This document shows, piece after piece, positions 52,643 to 61,439 of a stretch of DNA of 64,000 nucleotides. Below the pieces are notes generated by a model, which saw only the letters and a program-made list of their open reading frames with translations, was not told the DNA's origin and made no database searches. The position numbers and the translations under genes were made by a program. The stretch covers positions 248,001-312,000 of the forward strand of contig CAVZJU010000011.1 in assembly GCA_963775695.1 (NCBI GenBank), in the 5' to 3' direction. The DNA comes from DATBLE01 sp963775695 (GTDB taxonomy: Bacteria > Actinomycetota > Thermoleophilia > Gaiellales > Gaiellaceae). The first letter of the stretch is position 1. The number at the start of each line of letters is the position of its first letter.

Positions 52643-53556
52643 CCGACGCAAGGTCACCAGGTCGCCTACTGGCCGAGACCGCGGATGTCACCCGCCGCTT
52701 CGGAACCTTCACCGCCGTCAGCGACGTCTCGATGAGCGTCGCCGAGGGCGAGATCGTCGGCCTGATCGGAGCCAACGGCGCCGGCAAGACCACGCTCATC
52801 CGCATGCTCCTCGGCCTCCTGCCGGCGAGCGCCGGGCGCGTCGCCCTCTTCGGACAGCTGCCTTCACGCAAGACACGGCAACGGCTCGGATACGTCCCCC
52901 AGAGCCTCGGCCTCTACTCCGATCTCACCGTCACCGAGAACCTCCGATTCACCGCACACGCCTTCGGAACGCGCCCACCGGCATCCCTCCCGGACGAGCT
53001 CTCCGACGTCCAGGACCGACTCGTCGGCGACATCGGGCTCGGCCTCCAACGGCAACTCTCGTTCATCGCCGCACTCGCCCACAACCCGGAGCTCCTCGTC
53101 CTGGACGAACCGACCTCCGGCGTCGACCCGCTCGCACGCTCACGACTCTGGGACACCATCCACGAGCAAGCCGACAACGGCATCGGCATCCTCGTCACAA
53201 CCCACTACATGCAGGAAGCCGACCAGTGCGACCGACTCGTGATCATGGTCGCCGGCCGCGTCGCAGCCACTGGGAGCGTCCACGACATCATCGGCGACCG
53301 CACCGCCGTGCAAGTCGACACCGACTCCTGGGAGCAAGCGTTCACCACCCTCACGGATGCACGAATGCAAGTCCTCCTCGCCGGACGCAGCGTCCGCGTC
53401 ACCGACGCATCCGTCGCCGAAGTCGAACAGGTACTCGAAGGCGCCAGGCTCTCAACCCGACTCACCGCAGTGCCCTCCACGCTCGACGAAACCCTCATCA
53501 CCCTCAGCCGAGCCCTCGCGGGAGACGACGCAGAGTCGCCAGCTGCTGGAGGCTGA
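52639..53556 (+). CDS. ABC exporter ATPase 2 (degenerate signature)
   Basis: 305 residues from the ATG at 52639 (ATGA overlap; the frame is open 38 codons upstream). Walker A GANGAGKTT near residue 42 and Walker B LLVLDEPTSGVDP near 160 are intact, but the signature position reads IGLGLQRQLSF instead of LSGGQ. The same kind of change is known in YhiH-type ATPases (LPLGxKQRL), so one ATP site is asymmetrical. The C-terminal part (about 235-300) is a DrrA-like extension. Confidence 0.93.
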   Translation: MTDARSPGRLLAETADVTRRFGTFTAVSDVSMSVAEGEIVGLIGANGAGKTTLIRMLLGLLPASAGRVALFGQLPSRKTRQRLGYVPQSLGLYSDLTVTENLRFTAHAFGTRPPASLPDELSDVQDRLVGDIGLGLQRQLSFIAALAHNPELLVLDEPTSGVDPLARSRLWDTIHEQADNGIGILVTTHYMQEADQCDRLVIMVAGRVAATGSVHDIIGDRTAVQVDTDSWEQAFTTLTDARMQVLLAGRSVRVTDASVAEVEQVLEGARLSTRLTAVPSTLDETLITLSRALAGDDAESPAAGG

Positions 53557-53802
53557 GCCAAGACGTCCGCGTCCGTGTGGGGGGCTGCGGGCAATCGTGC
53601 CGATCCAGGTGAAGATCCAGGCGATCGACCAGCCGGTGAAGACCGCCAGCACGATCGCGGCCAGGCCTTCTGGCGGCGCTTCACGGGCGCCGAGGATGGC
53701 AAGAGCCGGCAGACCGACTTCGACCTGACGAACACGAAGCCGAGTAGATTCGACCCCTCTTGTATGACTACGCCAGACAACGACCAGAGAGGTGAGTCCG
53801 CC

Positions 53803-54492
53803 ATGAACACACCTTCGATCGTGTCGCCGCAGGAATGGGAGGAAGCCCGCGAGGAACTGCTGGCCGCAGAGAAGCAGCTGACGCGGGCGCGCGACGCACT
53901 TGCTGCGCAGCGGCGCCGCATGCCCTGGATGGCAGTGGAGAAGACGTATCGCTTCGAGGGACCGAACGGCCCGGCGAGCCTGCTCGATCTTTTCGCGGGC
54001 CGCCGGCAGCTCATCGTCTACCGCTTCTTCTACGGGCCGGAGGTCACGACCTACGCGGAGGGCGGCTCATACCCGGAGAGGGCCTGCGTGGGCTGCTCCT
54101 TCGTCGCCGACCAGGTCGCGCACCCCGCACACCTGAACGCGCGCGATACCACGCTCGCCTTCGTCTCACGCGCTCCCCAGGCCGACATCGAAAGTTTGAA
54201 GCAGCGCATGGGCTGGGACATCCCCTGGTACACGCTCACGGACGACTTCGATGCCGACTTCGGCGTCGACGAATGGCATGGCACCAATGCCTTCATCCGC
54301 GATGGCGATCGGGTCTTCCGCACCTACCTCGTCAACAGCCGCGGCGACGAGGCGATGGGGAGCACCTGGAGCTATCTCGACATCACTGCCCTGGGTCGCC
54401 AGGAGGAGTGGGAGGACTCGCCGGAGGGCTATCCGCAGACGGCGCCCTACCAGTGGTGGAACTACCACGACGCGTACGGCACTTCTGCCTGA
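53803..54492 (+). CDS. DUF899 thioredoxin-like family protein
   Basis: 229 residues from the ATG at 53803, which follows AGAGAGGTGA at 8 bases; an ATG at 53764 is the alternative. Signature blocks of the family: EWEEAREELLAAEKQLTRAR, RRRMPWMAVEKTYRFEGPNG, LVIYHFFY-like LIVYRFFYGPE, CVGCSFVADQVAHPAHLNAR, DTTLAFVSRAP, GVDEWHGTNAFIRDGDRVFR and TWSYLDITALGRQEEWEDSP. A C-x2-C pair (CVGC) lies near residue 95. The family has a thioredoxin fold and unknown function. Converges with the DHFR-like gene 8 bases away. Confidence 0.92.
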   Translation: MNTPSIVSPQEWEEAREELLAAEKQLTRARDALAAQRRRMPWMAVEKTYRFEGPNGPASLLDLFAGRRQLIVYRFFYGPEVTTYAEGGSYPERACVGCSFVADQVAHPAHLNARDTTLAFVSRAPQADIESLKQRMGWDIPWYTLTDDFDADFGVDEWHGTNAFIRDGDRVFRTYLVNSRGDEAMGSTWSYLDITALGRQEEWEDSPEGYPQTAPYQWWNYHDAYGTSA

Positions 54493-54500
54493 TCCACGAT

Positions 54501-55073
54501 CTATGCGGTGCTCGTCAGCGTTCGGTAGCGCAGATACACGGTGCCGCTGCGGAACCGCCGTTCGTCCAGCAGCTCCAGCTCCCGGCGGATCCCCTCGCCT
54601 GGAAGGGAGCGTTTGCCGGCTCCGACGAGAATGGGAACGAGGAACAGCTGGAGCTCATCTACCAGGCCGGCCTCGATCGCCTGGGCGGCCAGCTCGGCGC
54701 CGCCGACGCTGAGGTCGTGACCTGCGGTCGCCTTCAGCTGACCGACCGCCTCTGCATCGAACTCACCCTCGATCCGGGTCCTCGCGCTGGCGACCGTCGG
54801 CAGCGTTCTCGAGTAGACGACCTTGTCGGCCGCCTGCCAGATCTCTGCATACTCCTGCACGACCGGTGACTGCTCGGCGAGATCCGGTGGGCTGTCCCAG
54901 AAGACCATCGTCTCGTACATCCGGCGCCCGTAGAGGTACGTCCCGACCGACCGTTCGAGGTCGTTCACGAAAGCGTGCACCTCATCGTCGGGCGCAGCCC
55001 AGCCGAACTTCCCCTCCGCGTCCTCGACGAAGCCGTCGAGCGAGGTGAGGGCCGAGTAGATCAGCTTCGCCAT
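54501..55073 (-). CDS. Dihydrofolate reductase-family (RibD C-terminal domain) protein
   Basis: 190 residues, starting KLIYSALTSLDGFVEDAEGK, with DDEVHAFVNDLERSVGTYLY, GRRMYETM, KVVYSRTL, LSVGGAELAAQAIEAGLVDE and LVPILVGAGKRSL. These are the usual blocks of the RibD C-terminal/DHFR-like family (NADPH-dependent reductase fold). Substrate unknown; these stand-alone proteins are common in Actinobacteria. Confidence 0.93.
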   Translation of the reverse strand: MAKLIYSALTSLDGFVEDAEGKFGWAAPDDEVHAFVNDLERSVGTYLYGRRMYETMVFWDSPPDLAEQSPVVQEYAEIWQAADKVVYSRTLPTVASARTRIEGEFDAEAVGQLKATAGHDLSVGGAELAAQAIEAGLVDELQLFLVPILVGAGKRSLPGEGIRRELELLDERRFRSGTVYLRYRTLTSTA

Positions 55074-55150
55074 GCCAGTTCAGACTGTGCCAGTCCGCGT
55101 AGATCATCGACTCGGCGGCCGAGAACGCCGCCCTGCCCAGGCCGCATGGA

Positions 55151-55675
55151 ATGCTTCGCACCGTCGTGCTCCGTCCGACTCAGCTCGACCCCGTCCTTGG
55201 TTCAGCCGTCGACACGTGGGCGACGGTCGCCGTGGCGATCGGCATGATCGGAACGGTCGTCTACGCGCTGTTTCGGGACTATTTCGTCACTGCGCGCCGT
55301 CGTCCGAGGCTGGATCTTCGCTTCGACCGCGCCGGAAACGATCAGGTCGTCATCGGGACCGAGGGCGGGTCCGATGCAGCGTACGCCCGGTTGCGGGTGG
55401 CGAACCAACCGGGGAAGGACACGGCCGACGACGTCGTCGTGATGGTGACCGAGCTCCGGCGGCCCGGGGATGAGGAGGCGGCGACGACGGCCGAGACGAG
55501 ACCGATTGGACTCCCGTTGCGCCCGGAACGCCGATGCGATCGGCTACGCCATCTCGGTCGGCTGGGATGGCAAATGGTCGGGAAGGGACGCGATGTGGGA
55601 TCACCTCCGGGTGGAGCCACCCCGGAAGATTCGGTGAACCTCGGCGCAGCCGCCTCGGGCGAGGCGTGGGCATGA
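55151..55675 (+). CDS. Hypothetical membrane-anchored protein (174 aa)
   Basis: One membrane segment near residues 22-42 (WATVAVAIGMIGTVVYALF) followed by RRRPRLDLRFDRAGNDQVVI and DAAYARLRVANQPGKDTADD, which read as a beta-rich soluble domain. The last 55 residues (TRPIGLPLRPERRCDRLRHL) are less convincing. An alternative frame there reads ADAIGYAISVGWDGKWSGRD, so a frameshift near 55500-55540 is possible. The stop overlaps the next gene in ATGA, in favour of the frame given. No family recognised. Confidence 0.6.
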   Translation: MLRTVVLRPTQLDPVLGSAVDTWATVAVAIGMIGTVVYALFRDYFVTARRRPRLDLRFDRAGNDQVVIGTEGGSDAAYARLRVANQPGKDTADDVVVMVTELRRPGDEEAATTAETRPIGLPLRPERRCDRLRHLGRLGWQMVGKGRDVGSPPGGATPEDSVNLGAAASGEAWA

Positions 55676-57450
55676 GCTCGGCAATGCCGCGGGCCGACCG
55701 GGTCGGAACCTTGCTGTCCGTCAACGTGGGCATGCCGAAGAACGTGCCCTGGCAGGGGAAGACCGTCTTCACCGGCGTGTTCAAGGACCCGGTCACCGGT
55801 CCTCGCAGCGTGCACAGGCTGAACGTCGAGGGCGACGGCCAGGGCGATCTCGCGGGCCACGGCGGCGAGGAGCGGGCCGTCTTCGTCTACCAGATCGACT
55901 CGTACCGCCACTGGGAACGCGAGCTCGGACGGACCGACTTCGTCTTCGGACAGTTCGGCGAGAACTTCACGGTCCAGGGGCTCGGCGACCACGAGGTCTG
56001 CATCGGCGACCGCTACCGGATCGGCACCGCCCACTTCGAAGTGACGCAACCCCGCGTCACCTGCTACCGCGTCGGGATCCGCATGAACGACCCGCGCATC
56101 CCCGCCTTGCTCGTGTCCCACCACCGTCCCGGCTTCTACTTCCGCGTGCTCGAAGAGGGCGAGGTGCAGGCCGGAGACGAGATCGTCAAGCTCGCCTCCG
56201 GCCCGGAGCAGATGACGGTCGCGGAGGTCGACGGGCTCCTGTATCTGCCCGGGCATCCGCGCCGAGGCCTGCTCCGAGCGTTGCGCATTCCCGCTCTCAG
56301 CCCCGGCTGGCAAGCGTCGTTTCGCGCGCTGGTGGAAGGAGACCCCGGCAGCGGCAACGCCGGCCTGATAGCAGCCAGCGCGCCTCCTGCCTGGCCCGGT
56401 TTCCGCGTGTTGACCGTCACCGGAATCGACCGAGAGAGCGACTCGGTGATCTCGATCCGTCTCCACGATCCCGAGGGCGCACCGCTCCCTCCCGCACGCC
56501 CCGGGCAGTACCTGACGCTGCGGATCCATCTCGAGGGCCAGGAGACGTCGGTGCTCCGCAACTACTCCCTCTCAGGGCCACCGGATGCCGGCTACTACCG
56601 GATCACCGTCAAGCGCGAGCCCGACGGGACCGCCAGCGGCTATCTGCACACGCGGCTTGCCGTCGGTGATCAGCTGGACATCGCCGCGCCGCGTGGCACC
56701 TTCATCCTCGACCGATCCGACGCACCGGTCCTGCTGATCAGCGCCGGCATCGGCGCCACCCCGGTCCTCGCCATGCTCCACGCGCTGGCACACGAGCACG
56801 CCGAACGAGACGTCTGGTGGCTCCACGGCGCGCGCAGCAGCCGCGACCACGCCTTCGCCGCGGAGGCCCGGGGCCTCCTCGCTTCGCTGCCGAACGTCCA
56901 AACCCGCGTCTTCTACAGCCGCCCCGATCCGACCGACGTCGAAGGCCGCGACTTCGACGGCGCCGGTCGCCTCACCGCAGCGGTGCTCGCCGAGCTCGAG
57001 CCGCCGCCGGACGCCGAGGCGTACGTCTGCGGCCCGACACCGTTCATGGAGGACATCAGCGCCGGGCTCGCGGCGCTCGGCCTCGGTGGCTCGCACATCC
57101 ACACCGAGCCGTTCGGGCCGGCATCAGGGCTGACGCCCGGCATCGCAGCAACGCCGACACGCACGCCCCACGCACCGGCCGGCAAACCCGGGAACGGCCC
57201 GACGATCGAGTTCGCGCGCAGCGACCTCGCCGTTCCGTGGAGCAGCGAGTACGCCAGCCTGCTCGAGCTCGCCGAGGCCTGCGACGTGCCCGTCCGCTGG
57301 TCCTGCCGTACCGGCGTCTGCCACAACTGCGAGACCACGCTGATCGCCGGCAACGTCGACTACGACCCCGAGCCGGTCGAGCCTCCGGCCGACGGAAGCG
57401 CGCTCATCTGCTGCTCGCAGCCACGGGACGGCGTGGTCCTCGATCTCTGA
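55672..57450 (+). CDS. MOSC-domain/ferredoxin reductase/2Fe-2S fusion protein
   Basis: 592 residues from the ATG at 55672 (ATG 55684 also possible). Three parts: a MOSC domain at about 10-210 (VNVGMPKNVPWQGKTVFTGV, GDGQGDLAGHGGEERAVFVY, FGENFTVQGL, VTCYRVGIRMND), a ferredoxin-NAD(P) reductase domain at about 240-480 (FAD site RNYSLSG; NAD site GIGATPVLAML; YVCGPTPFM), and a C-terminal plant-type 2Fe-2S domain with SCRTGVCHNC and CCSQP. MOSC domains bind molybdenum-cofactor sulfur; this fusion is known in bacteria and may act as an electron transfer chain for N-hydroxylated compounds or Moco-related reactions. Complete and in frame. Confidence 0.93.
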   Translation: MSSAMPRADRVGTLLSVNVGMPKNVPWQGKTVFTGVFKDPVTGPRSVHRLNVEGDGQGDLAGHGGEERAVFVYQIDSYRHWERELGRTDFVFGQFGENFTVQGLGDHEVCIGDRYRIGTAHFEVTQPRVTCYRVGIRMNDPRIPALLVSHHRPGFYFRVLEEGEVQAGDEIVKLASGPEQMTVAEVDGLLYLPGHPRRGLLRALRIPALSPGWQASFRALVEGDPGSGNAGLIAASAPPAWPGFRVLTVTGIDRESDSVISIRLHDPEGAPLPPARPGQYLTLRIHLEGQETSVLRNYSLSGPPDAGYYRITVKREPDGTASGYLHTRLAVGDQLDIAAPRGTFILDRSDAPVLLISAGIGATPVLAMLHALAHEHAERDVWWLHGARSSRDHAFAAEARGLLASLPNVQTRVFYSRPDPTDVEGRDFDGAGRLTAAVLAELEPPPDAEAYVCGPTPFMEDISAGLAALGLGGSHIHTEPFGPASGLTPGIAATPTRTPHAPAGKPGNGPTIEFARSDLAVPWSSEYASLLELAEACDVPVRWSCRTGVCHNCETTLIAGNVDYDPEPVEPPADGSALICCSQPRDGVVLDL

Positions 57451-57480
57451 TCCCGACCAGGCGACCGGGCGCCGAGACGG

Positions 57481-58158
57481 TCACGCGGAGAAGCCGGAGA
57501 CGGCGTCGCCGATCAGCTTCGCACCGATGAGGAGGAAGAGCACGGCCATGATCACCGCGTTGTGGCGGGCCAGCCAGCCCGTGAGCGCATCCAGCAGCTC
57601 GCCGGACCGGTCCCCGAGCGCGACGGAAAGTGCGAGTGGAGTCAGCACCCCGGCGGAGGCTATGAGAACGAAGACGACCAGGACTGCGACCTGCTGACTC
57701 GCCGGGAGCCCCACCTCCGCGATCTCGGCGGCCGCCGCCGCTACAAGCAGGACGTTCTTCGGGTTGAGCGCGGAGAGAGCGAACCCGGCCGCGGCGGCCT
57801 TCGCGATCGTGAACTCGCCCATCGTGCGCATCCATGCGGGCATCGGCGTCTCTTCGCCCGCGCTCGGACGGCCCCGCCACTGCTTGACCGCGGCCGCCAG
57901 GAGCAGCAGGCCGAGGGCGAGGAGCAACACGTTCACCCATGCGGCGGGCTCTCCCGAGTCGCTCCCGTCGAAGACGCCGCCGAGCAAGAGCACGATCGCG
58001 CCGACCACGGCCAGCCCGGCACACCAGGCGAGAACGTAGGCCAGGCCTTTCGCCCGGCCTCGATCCGACCCGATGAGGAGCACGACGGCGATAATCGGTA
58101 CCGGAAAAATCGCGATCGCGACCGCCAGCGGCAGGATGGTTCCGAGCGCCTGCCCCAT
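57481..58158 (-). CDS. GAP-family (Sap/LysE-like) membrane protein
   Basis: 225 residues with about six membrane segments. It begins GQALGTILPLAVAIAIFPVP and has the family segment ALSALNPKNVLLVAAAAAE near residue 120 and a final GWLARHNAVIMAVLFLLIGA. Resembles actinobacterial GAP-type exporters related to LysE/Sap. The substrate is unknown. Confidence 0.88.
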   Translation of the reverse strand: MGQALGTILPLAVAIAIFPVPIIAVVLLIGSDRGRAKGLAYVLAWCAGLAVVGAIVLLLGGVFDGSDSGEPAAWVNVLLLALGLLLLAAAVKQWRGRPSAGEETPMPAWMRTMGEFTIAKAAAAGFALSALNPKNVLLVAAAAAEIAEVGLPASQQVAVLVVFVLIASAGVLTPLALSVALGDRSGELLDALTGWLARHNAVIMAVLFLLIGAKLIGDAVSGFSA

Positions 58159-58322
58159 ATTCTCCGGCGCTACCCCACCGCGAACAGGTGGATCTCAGTG
58201 TCTGCGGCCATCCGGGCGAGGCTACTGGACGACATGGCTGGACTACCCCTGCACGCTCACCGGAGCGGGACAGGCGCTCGGAGAGATGTCAGACGAGTCC
58301 GGCAGGTCGACCCTGGATCCGT

Positions 58323-58784
58323 CTACTTCGTCGCCGCAGCGGCAGCGCCGGGCCCCGGGACGCTCTCGACCTGGTCTTCGTCGAGGATGTTCCCTGCCCC
58401 TTCGGGCACGAACGCGACGACGACGGGTTTCCGGTCGGACTTGCGGCGGAGGAGCCGGGGCGGTTGCTCGCTCAGGTACGCGTCGCCCCACTGGCGGAGG
58501 CCGGTGAGCGAAAGCCTGAGCTCTCGTCCCTTCTCGGTGAGGTGGTACTCGTCGCGCGGCGGCCGGTCGCTGTAGCGCCGGCGCTCGAGGATGCCCTCGT
58601 CGACGAGCCGGTTGAGCCGGTCGGCGAGGACGTTGCGCGCGATCCCGAGGCTCTGCTGGAACTCGTCGAAACGGGTGAGGCCGAGAAACGCGTCGCGGAT
58701 GATCAGGAGCGTCCAGCGCTCGCCGACGATCTCGAGCGCCCGCGCGATCGAGCAGTCCTGGTCCTCGTAGCGGCGGCCGAGCAT
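58323..58784 (-). CDS. HxlR-family transcriptional regulator
   Basis: 153 residues: a conserved cysteine in YEDQDCSIARALEIVGERWT, then LLIIRDAFLGLTRFDEFQQS, LGIARNVLADRLNRLVDEGI and YHLTEKGRELRLSLTGLRQW. The extended C-terminus (about 105-153) exceeds the minimal HxlR length. Divergent from the MFS exporter at 58844 with an inverted repeat between them. Confidence 0.95.
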   Translation of the reverse strand: MLGRRYEDQDCSIARALEIVGERWTLLIIRDAFLGLTRFDEFQQSLGIARNVLADRLNRLVDEGILERRRYSDRPPRDEYHLTEKGRELRLSLTGLRQWGDAYLSEQPPRLLRRKSDRKPVVVAFVPEGAGNILDEDQVESVPGPGAAAAATK

Positions 58785-58804
58785 GCGGCCACGATAGCAG
58801 TATG

Positions 58805-58835
58805 AGTTGCGTCAAACAACTTTCTGTGCCATACT
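58805..58835 (+). promoter_or_regulatory. Candidate promoter and HxlR operator for the MFS exporter
   Basis: AGTTG (58805-58809) and CAACT (58817-58821) form an inverted repeat. A weak -35 TTGCGT (58807-58812) and a -10 CATACT (58830-58835) are 17 bases apart. The -10 ends 8 bases before the ATG at 58844, so the mRNA would be almost leaderless, as is common in Actinobacteria. The repeat covers the -35 region. Confidence 0.5.
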
Positions 58836-58843
58836 CTTTTGAA

Positions 58844-60097
58844 ATGAGTAGCGTGATGCAACTAACAGCACTGGTGACCGGACGCTCGCGACGGTGGACG
58901 CTGCCCGACCGTGCCGCCTACGGTGTGGCCGCGTCGGTGATCGGTCTCGGACTCTTCGCGTCGGTGACGCCGTCGCCGCTCTACCACACCTACAGCGTGC
59001 TCTGGCACTTCTCGCCGCTGACCCTGACCCTGATCTACGCGACCTACGCGCTGGGTGTGCTCGCCTCCTTGCTGGTCGCCGGCCGCATCTCGGACGACGT
59101 CGGGCGCCGGCCCGTCCTCCTGGCGTCGCTGGCGATCCTGATGGCCTCCAGCGTCCTGTACGTGTTCGCCGATTCGGCGGCATGGCTCTTCGCCGCACGC
59201 GGCGTGCAGGGTCTCGCGACCGGCGCGGCGCTCAGCGCGGCAAGCGCGGCGCTGCTCGACCTACACCCGCGCCGCGACCCGGCCGGCGTCGGCCTCACGA
59301 ACGCAACCGCGTCCGTGACCGGCCTTGGACTGGGCATCCTGGTCTCGTCGTCGCTCGTGCAGCTCGGATCGGCGCCCCGGGTACTGCCCTACGTCGTCCT
59401 GCTCGTCATGTTCTCGCTGGCCGCGACCGGGGCCTTCCTGATGCGGGAGCCGGTGTCCGAGCGCAGGCCGCTCCGCCTGACGATCGAGCGTCCGAGCGTG
59501 CCGACAGCAGTCCGCCGCCCGTTCCTGCTCGCCGCGCTGGCCGTGCTCTCGTCATGGTCGATCGGTGCCCTCTTCTTCTCACTCGGGCCGCAACTGTCGG
59601 CCGAGCTGTTCGGGACCAACAACGTGATCGCGGACGGAAGCGGCATCGTCCTGCTCACGGCGGCGGCCGGGGTCGCACAGGTGCTGACGGTCCGCACCCC
59701 CGCCTGGATCGCGGCCGGTGCCGGCTCGATCGCCCTGGCGGCCGGGATGGGGCTCATCGTCCTCGCCGCCGCCGCCGGCTCCGGCACCGCCTATCTGGCC
59801 GGCTCGCTTCTCGGCGGAGCAGGCTTCGGCGCCGCCTTCCTCGGCGGCCTCCGGGCCCTGGTCACCGCGATCCCGCCCACCCATCGCGCCTCGGTCATGT
59901 CGGCCTTCTACATCGCCGCGTACGCCTCGCTGTCGGTCCCGGCCGTCCTCGCCGGTGTCGCCGTCGGCCACGTCGGCCTCGAGACCACCTTCGAGATCTT
60001 CGGCAGCGTCGTTGCGGCGATCGCCCTCCTCGTTGCCTTCCAGGCACGGCGCGCACGTCCGGCCGGCGGGCCGACGATCAGCACGGCACCGGCCTGA
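58844..60097 (+). CDS. MFS transporter (drug/solute exporter)
   Basis: 417 residues with about twelve membrane segments. MFS elements: SPLYHTYSVLWHFSPLTLTL near residue 45, the loop 2-3 motif GRISDDVGRRPVLL near 85, and FAARGVQGLATGAALSAASA near 120. Start ATG at 58844, chosen from the leaderless promoter; ATG 58856 or a frame start at 58802 are alternatives. Divergent from HxlR, typical of a regulated exporter. Confidence 0.92.
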   Translation: MSSVMQLTALVTGRSRRWTLPDRAAYGVAASVIGLGLFASVTPSPLYHTYSVLWHFSPLTLTLIYATYALGVLASLLVAGRISDDVGRRPVLLASLAILMASSVLYVFADSAAWLFAARGVQGLATGAALSAASAALLDLHPRRDPAGVGLTNATASVTGLGLGILVSSSLVQLGSAPRVLPYVVLLVMFSLAATGAFLMREPVSERRPLRLTIERPSVPTAVRRPFLLAALAVLSSWSIGALFFSLGPQLSAELFGTNNVIADGSGIVLLTAAAGVAQVLTVRTPAWIAAGAGSIALAAGMGLIVLAAAAGSGTAYLAGSLLGGAGFGAAFLGGLRALVTAIPPTHRASVMSAFYIAAYASLSVPAVLAGVAVGHVGLETTFEIFGSVVAAIALLVAFQARRARPAGGPTISTAPA

Positions 60098-60180
60098 AAC
60101 GCGCGAGGGCGCCGGACGTCAGTCACGTCGACGAGTTCCTGGCGCTGCGCCGGGCAGCAGACGAGGTGCCCTGAGGGCGG

Positions 60181-60651
60181 TTACCTCGGCGGCAGGACGG
60201 CATCGAGCCGCTCGAGGCTCTCGGCCGGCCACAGCTGATGCCGGTCGTAGTAGATCTCGACCGCCGTCTGAGACTCCGGGATCGCGACCCAGCCCACCTT
60301 CGACTTCGTGAAGATGTGGACGTCGGGTTCGATCTCTCTCGGCTCGTCGAGCGTGCCGCCGCGAACGAACAGCACCTCGGGACGGCCATAGTCGCTGTAG
60401 ACGGCCACCTGACACTCCGGACAGCGGTAGACCTTCTGGACGCTGCCGTCGTCACGCGGCACATCGACGGGCTGCGGTTCCCCGGCGACCAGCTCGACCC
60501 GGTCCGCCTCGATCAGCAGGTTGATCACGAAGGCGCTCCCCGTCTGGCGCTGGCAGTTGAGGCAATGGCAGCAGTGCGTGAAGAGCGGGTCCGAGGCCAA
60601 CCGGTAGCGAACGGCTCCGCAGGCGCAGCCACCCTCAAGCGCGGCGCTCAT
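60181..60651 (-). CDS. GFA-family (glutathione-dependent formaldehyde-activating-like) protein
   Basis: 156 residues with the zinc cysteines of this family: GGCACGAVRY near residue 8, THCCHCLNCQRQTGSAF near 25-41 and YRCPECQVAVYS near 75. The fold binds zinc; most bacterial members lack known activity. Converges with the MFS gene. Confidence 0.93.
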   Translation of the reverse strand: MSAALEGGCACGAVRYRLASDPLFTHCCHCLNCQRQTGSAFVINLLIEADRVELVAGEPQPVDVPRDDGSVQKVYRCPECQVAVYSDYGRPEVLFVRGGTLDEPREIEPDVHIFTKSKVGWVAIPESQTAVEIYYDRHQLWPAESLERLDAVLPPR

Positions 60652-60730
60652 GCCCGGACACTACCGGCCGGCAAGCAGGTGACTCGGCCCCGGGCCTTCG
60701 GCGACCGGGGGGAGCGGTGAAACCGGAGCG

Positions 60731-60922
60731 CTACGCGGCTTTCGCGGCCGAGTCGGTCAGCGACGAGCAGACGGCGCGGGCGAAATCGACGCCCAGCTCG
60801 CGCTCCAGGCGCTCCTGGGCGGGCACGCGGTCACGCGCCATCGCATGGTGGAAGACCGCGAGGTCGTGCAGGAGCCGGAGGTCTCGCGCGTAGAAGTCGG
60901 TGTCCGTGGTGCGGTGCGGCAT
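60731..60922 (-). CDS. Small hypothetical protein (63 aa)
   Basis: From the ATG at 60922: PHRTTDTDFYARDLRLLHDL, AVFHHAMARDRVPAQERLER and ELGVDFARAVCSSLTDSAAK. A helical single-domain sequence; the frame is open upstream but the ATG fits best. No family recognised. Confidence 0.5.
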   Translation of the reverse strand: MPHRTTDTDFYARDLRLLHDLAVFHHAMARDRVPAQERLERELGVDFARAVCSSLTDSAAKAA

Positions 60923-60988
60923 GACGCTTCTTTCGAATCGCGGGCCGGAACTCCTCCGTCGCCTCGCGGGCGCGGGAACAATGTCTGC

Positions 60989-61417
60989 GTGCGGGGGAAA
61001 CTCCTGGTCGCGGTCTTCGTGGTCGTCGCGGTGGTCACCGTCGCCGGCTGCGGCGGGTCGGCGGGGCAGGCCGAGAGCACGAACCGGATCTCCATCCCGG
61101 CCTACGGCGTCGTCCCGGCGAGGACCGCCACCACGACGACCGCGTCCGCCGCCGTCTGCCGGACGGACGCCGGGACGCTCGTCCGCGACGCGCGCGGCTT
61201 CCTCCACCACTTCGGGCCTGCAGCGGCCTACCCTGCGGATCTCAATTACGTGATCGTCCGCGACGACCTCGCCCGCTTCCGCAGCGACGGCTGCGCGCCT
61301 GCGGTGCTCGGCCGGGCGCTCTCGAGCGGGCTGACGCCTGCGCAGAGAAACGCCCTCGTCACGAACCTGCCGAGTAGCATGGCGCAAGCCCTGCGCACCG
61401 CCCTGTCCGACGCGTAG
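60989..61417 (+). CDS. Putative lipoprotein (142 aa)
   Basis: A GTG at 60989 opens a signal peptide (GKLLVAVFVVVAVVTVAGCG) with a lipobox VAGC at residues 17-20. The mature part is threonine/alanine-rich at first (PARTATTTTASAAVCRTDAG), then RDARGFLHHFGPAAAYPADL and a helical ending. Function unknown. The ribosome binding site is weak. Confidence 0.7.
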   Translation: MRGKLLVAVFVVVAVVTVAGCGGSAGQAESTNRISIPAYGVVPARTATTTTASAAVCRTDAGTLVRDARGFLHHFGPAAAYPADLNYVIVRDDLARFRSDGCAPAVLGRALSSGLTPAQRNALVTNLPSSMAQALRTALSDA

Positions 61418-61439
61418 GGCCAGCCTGAAGCCTGTCCCT

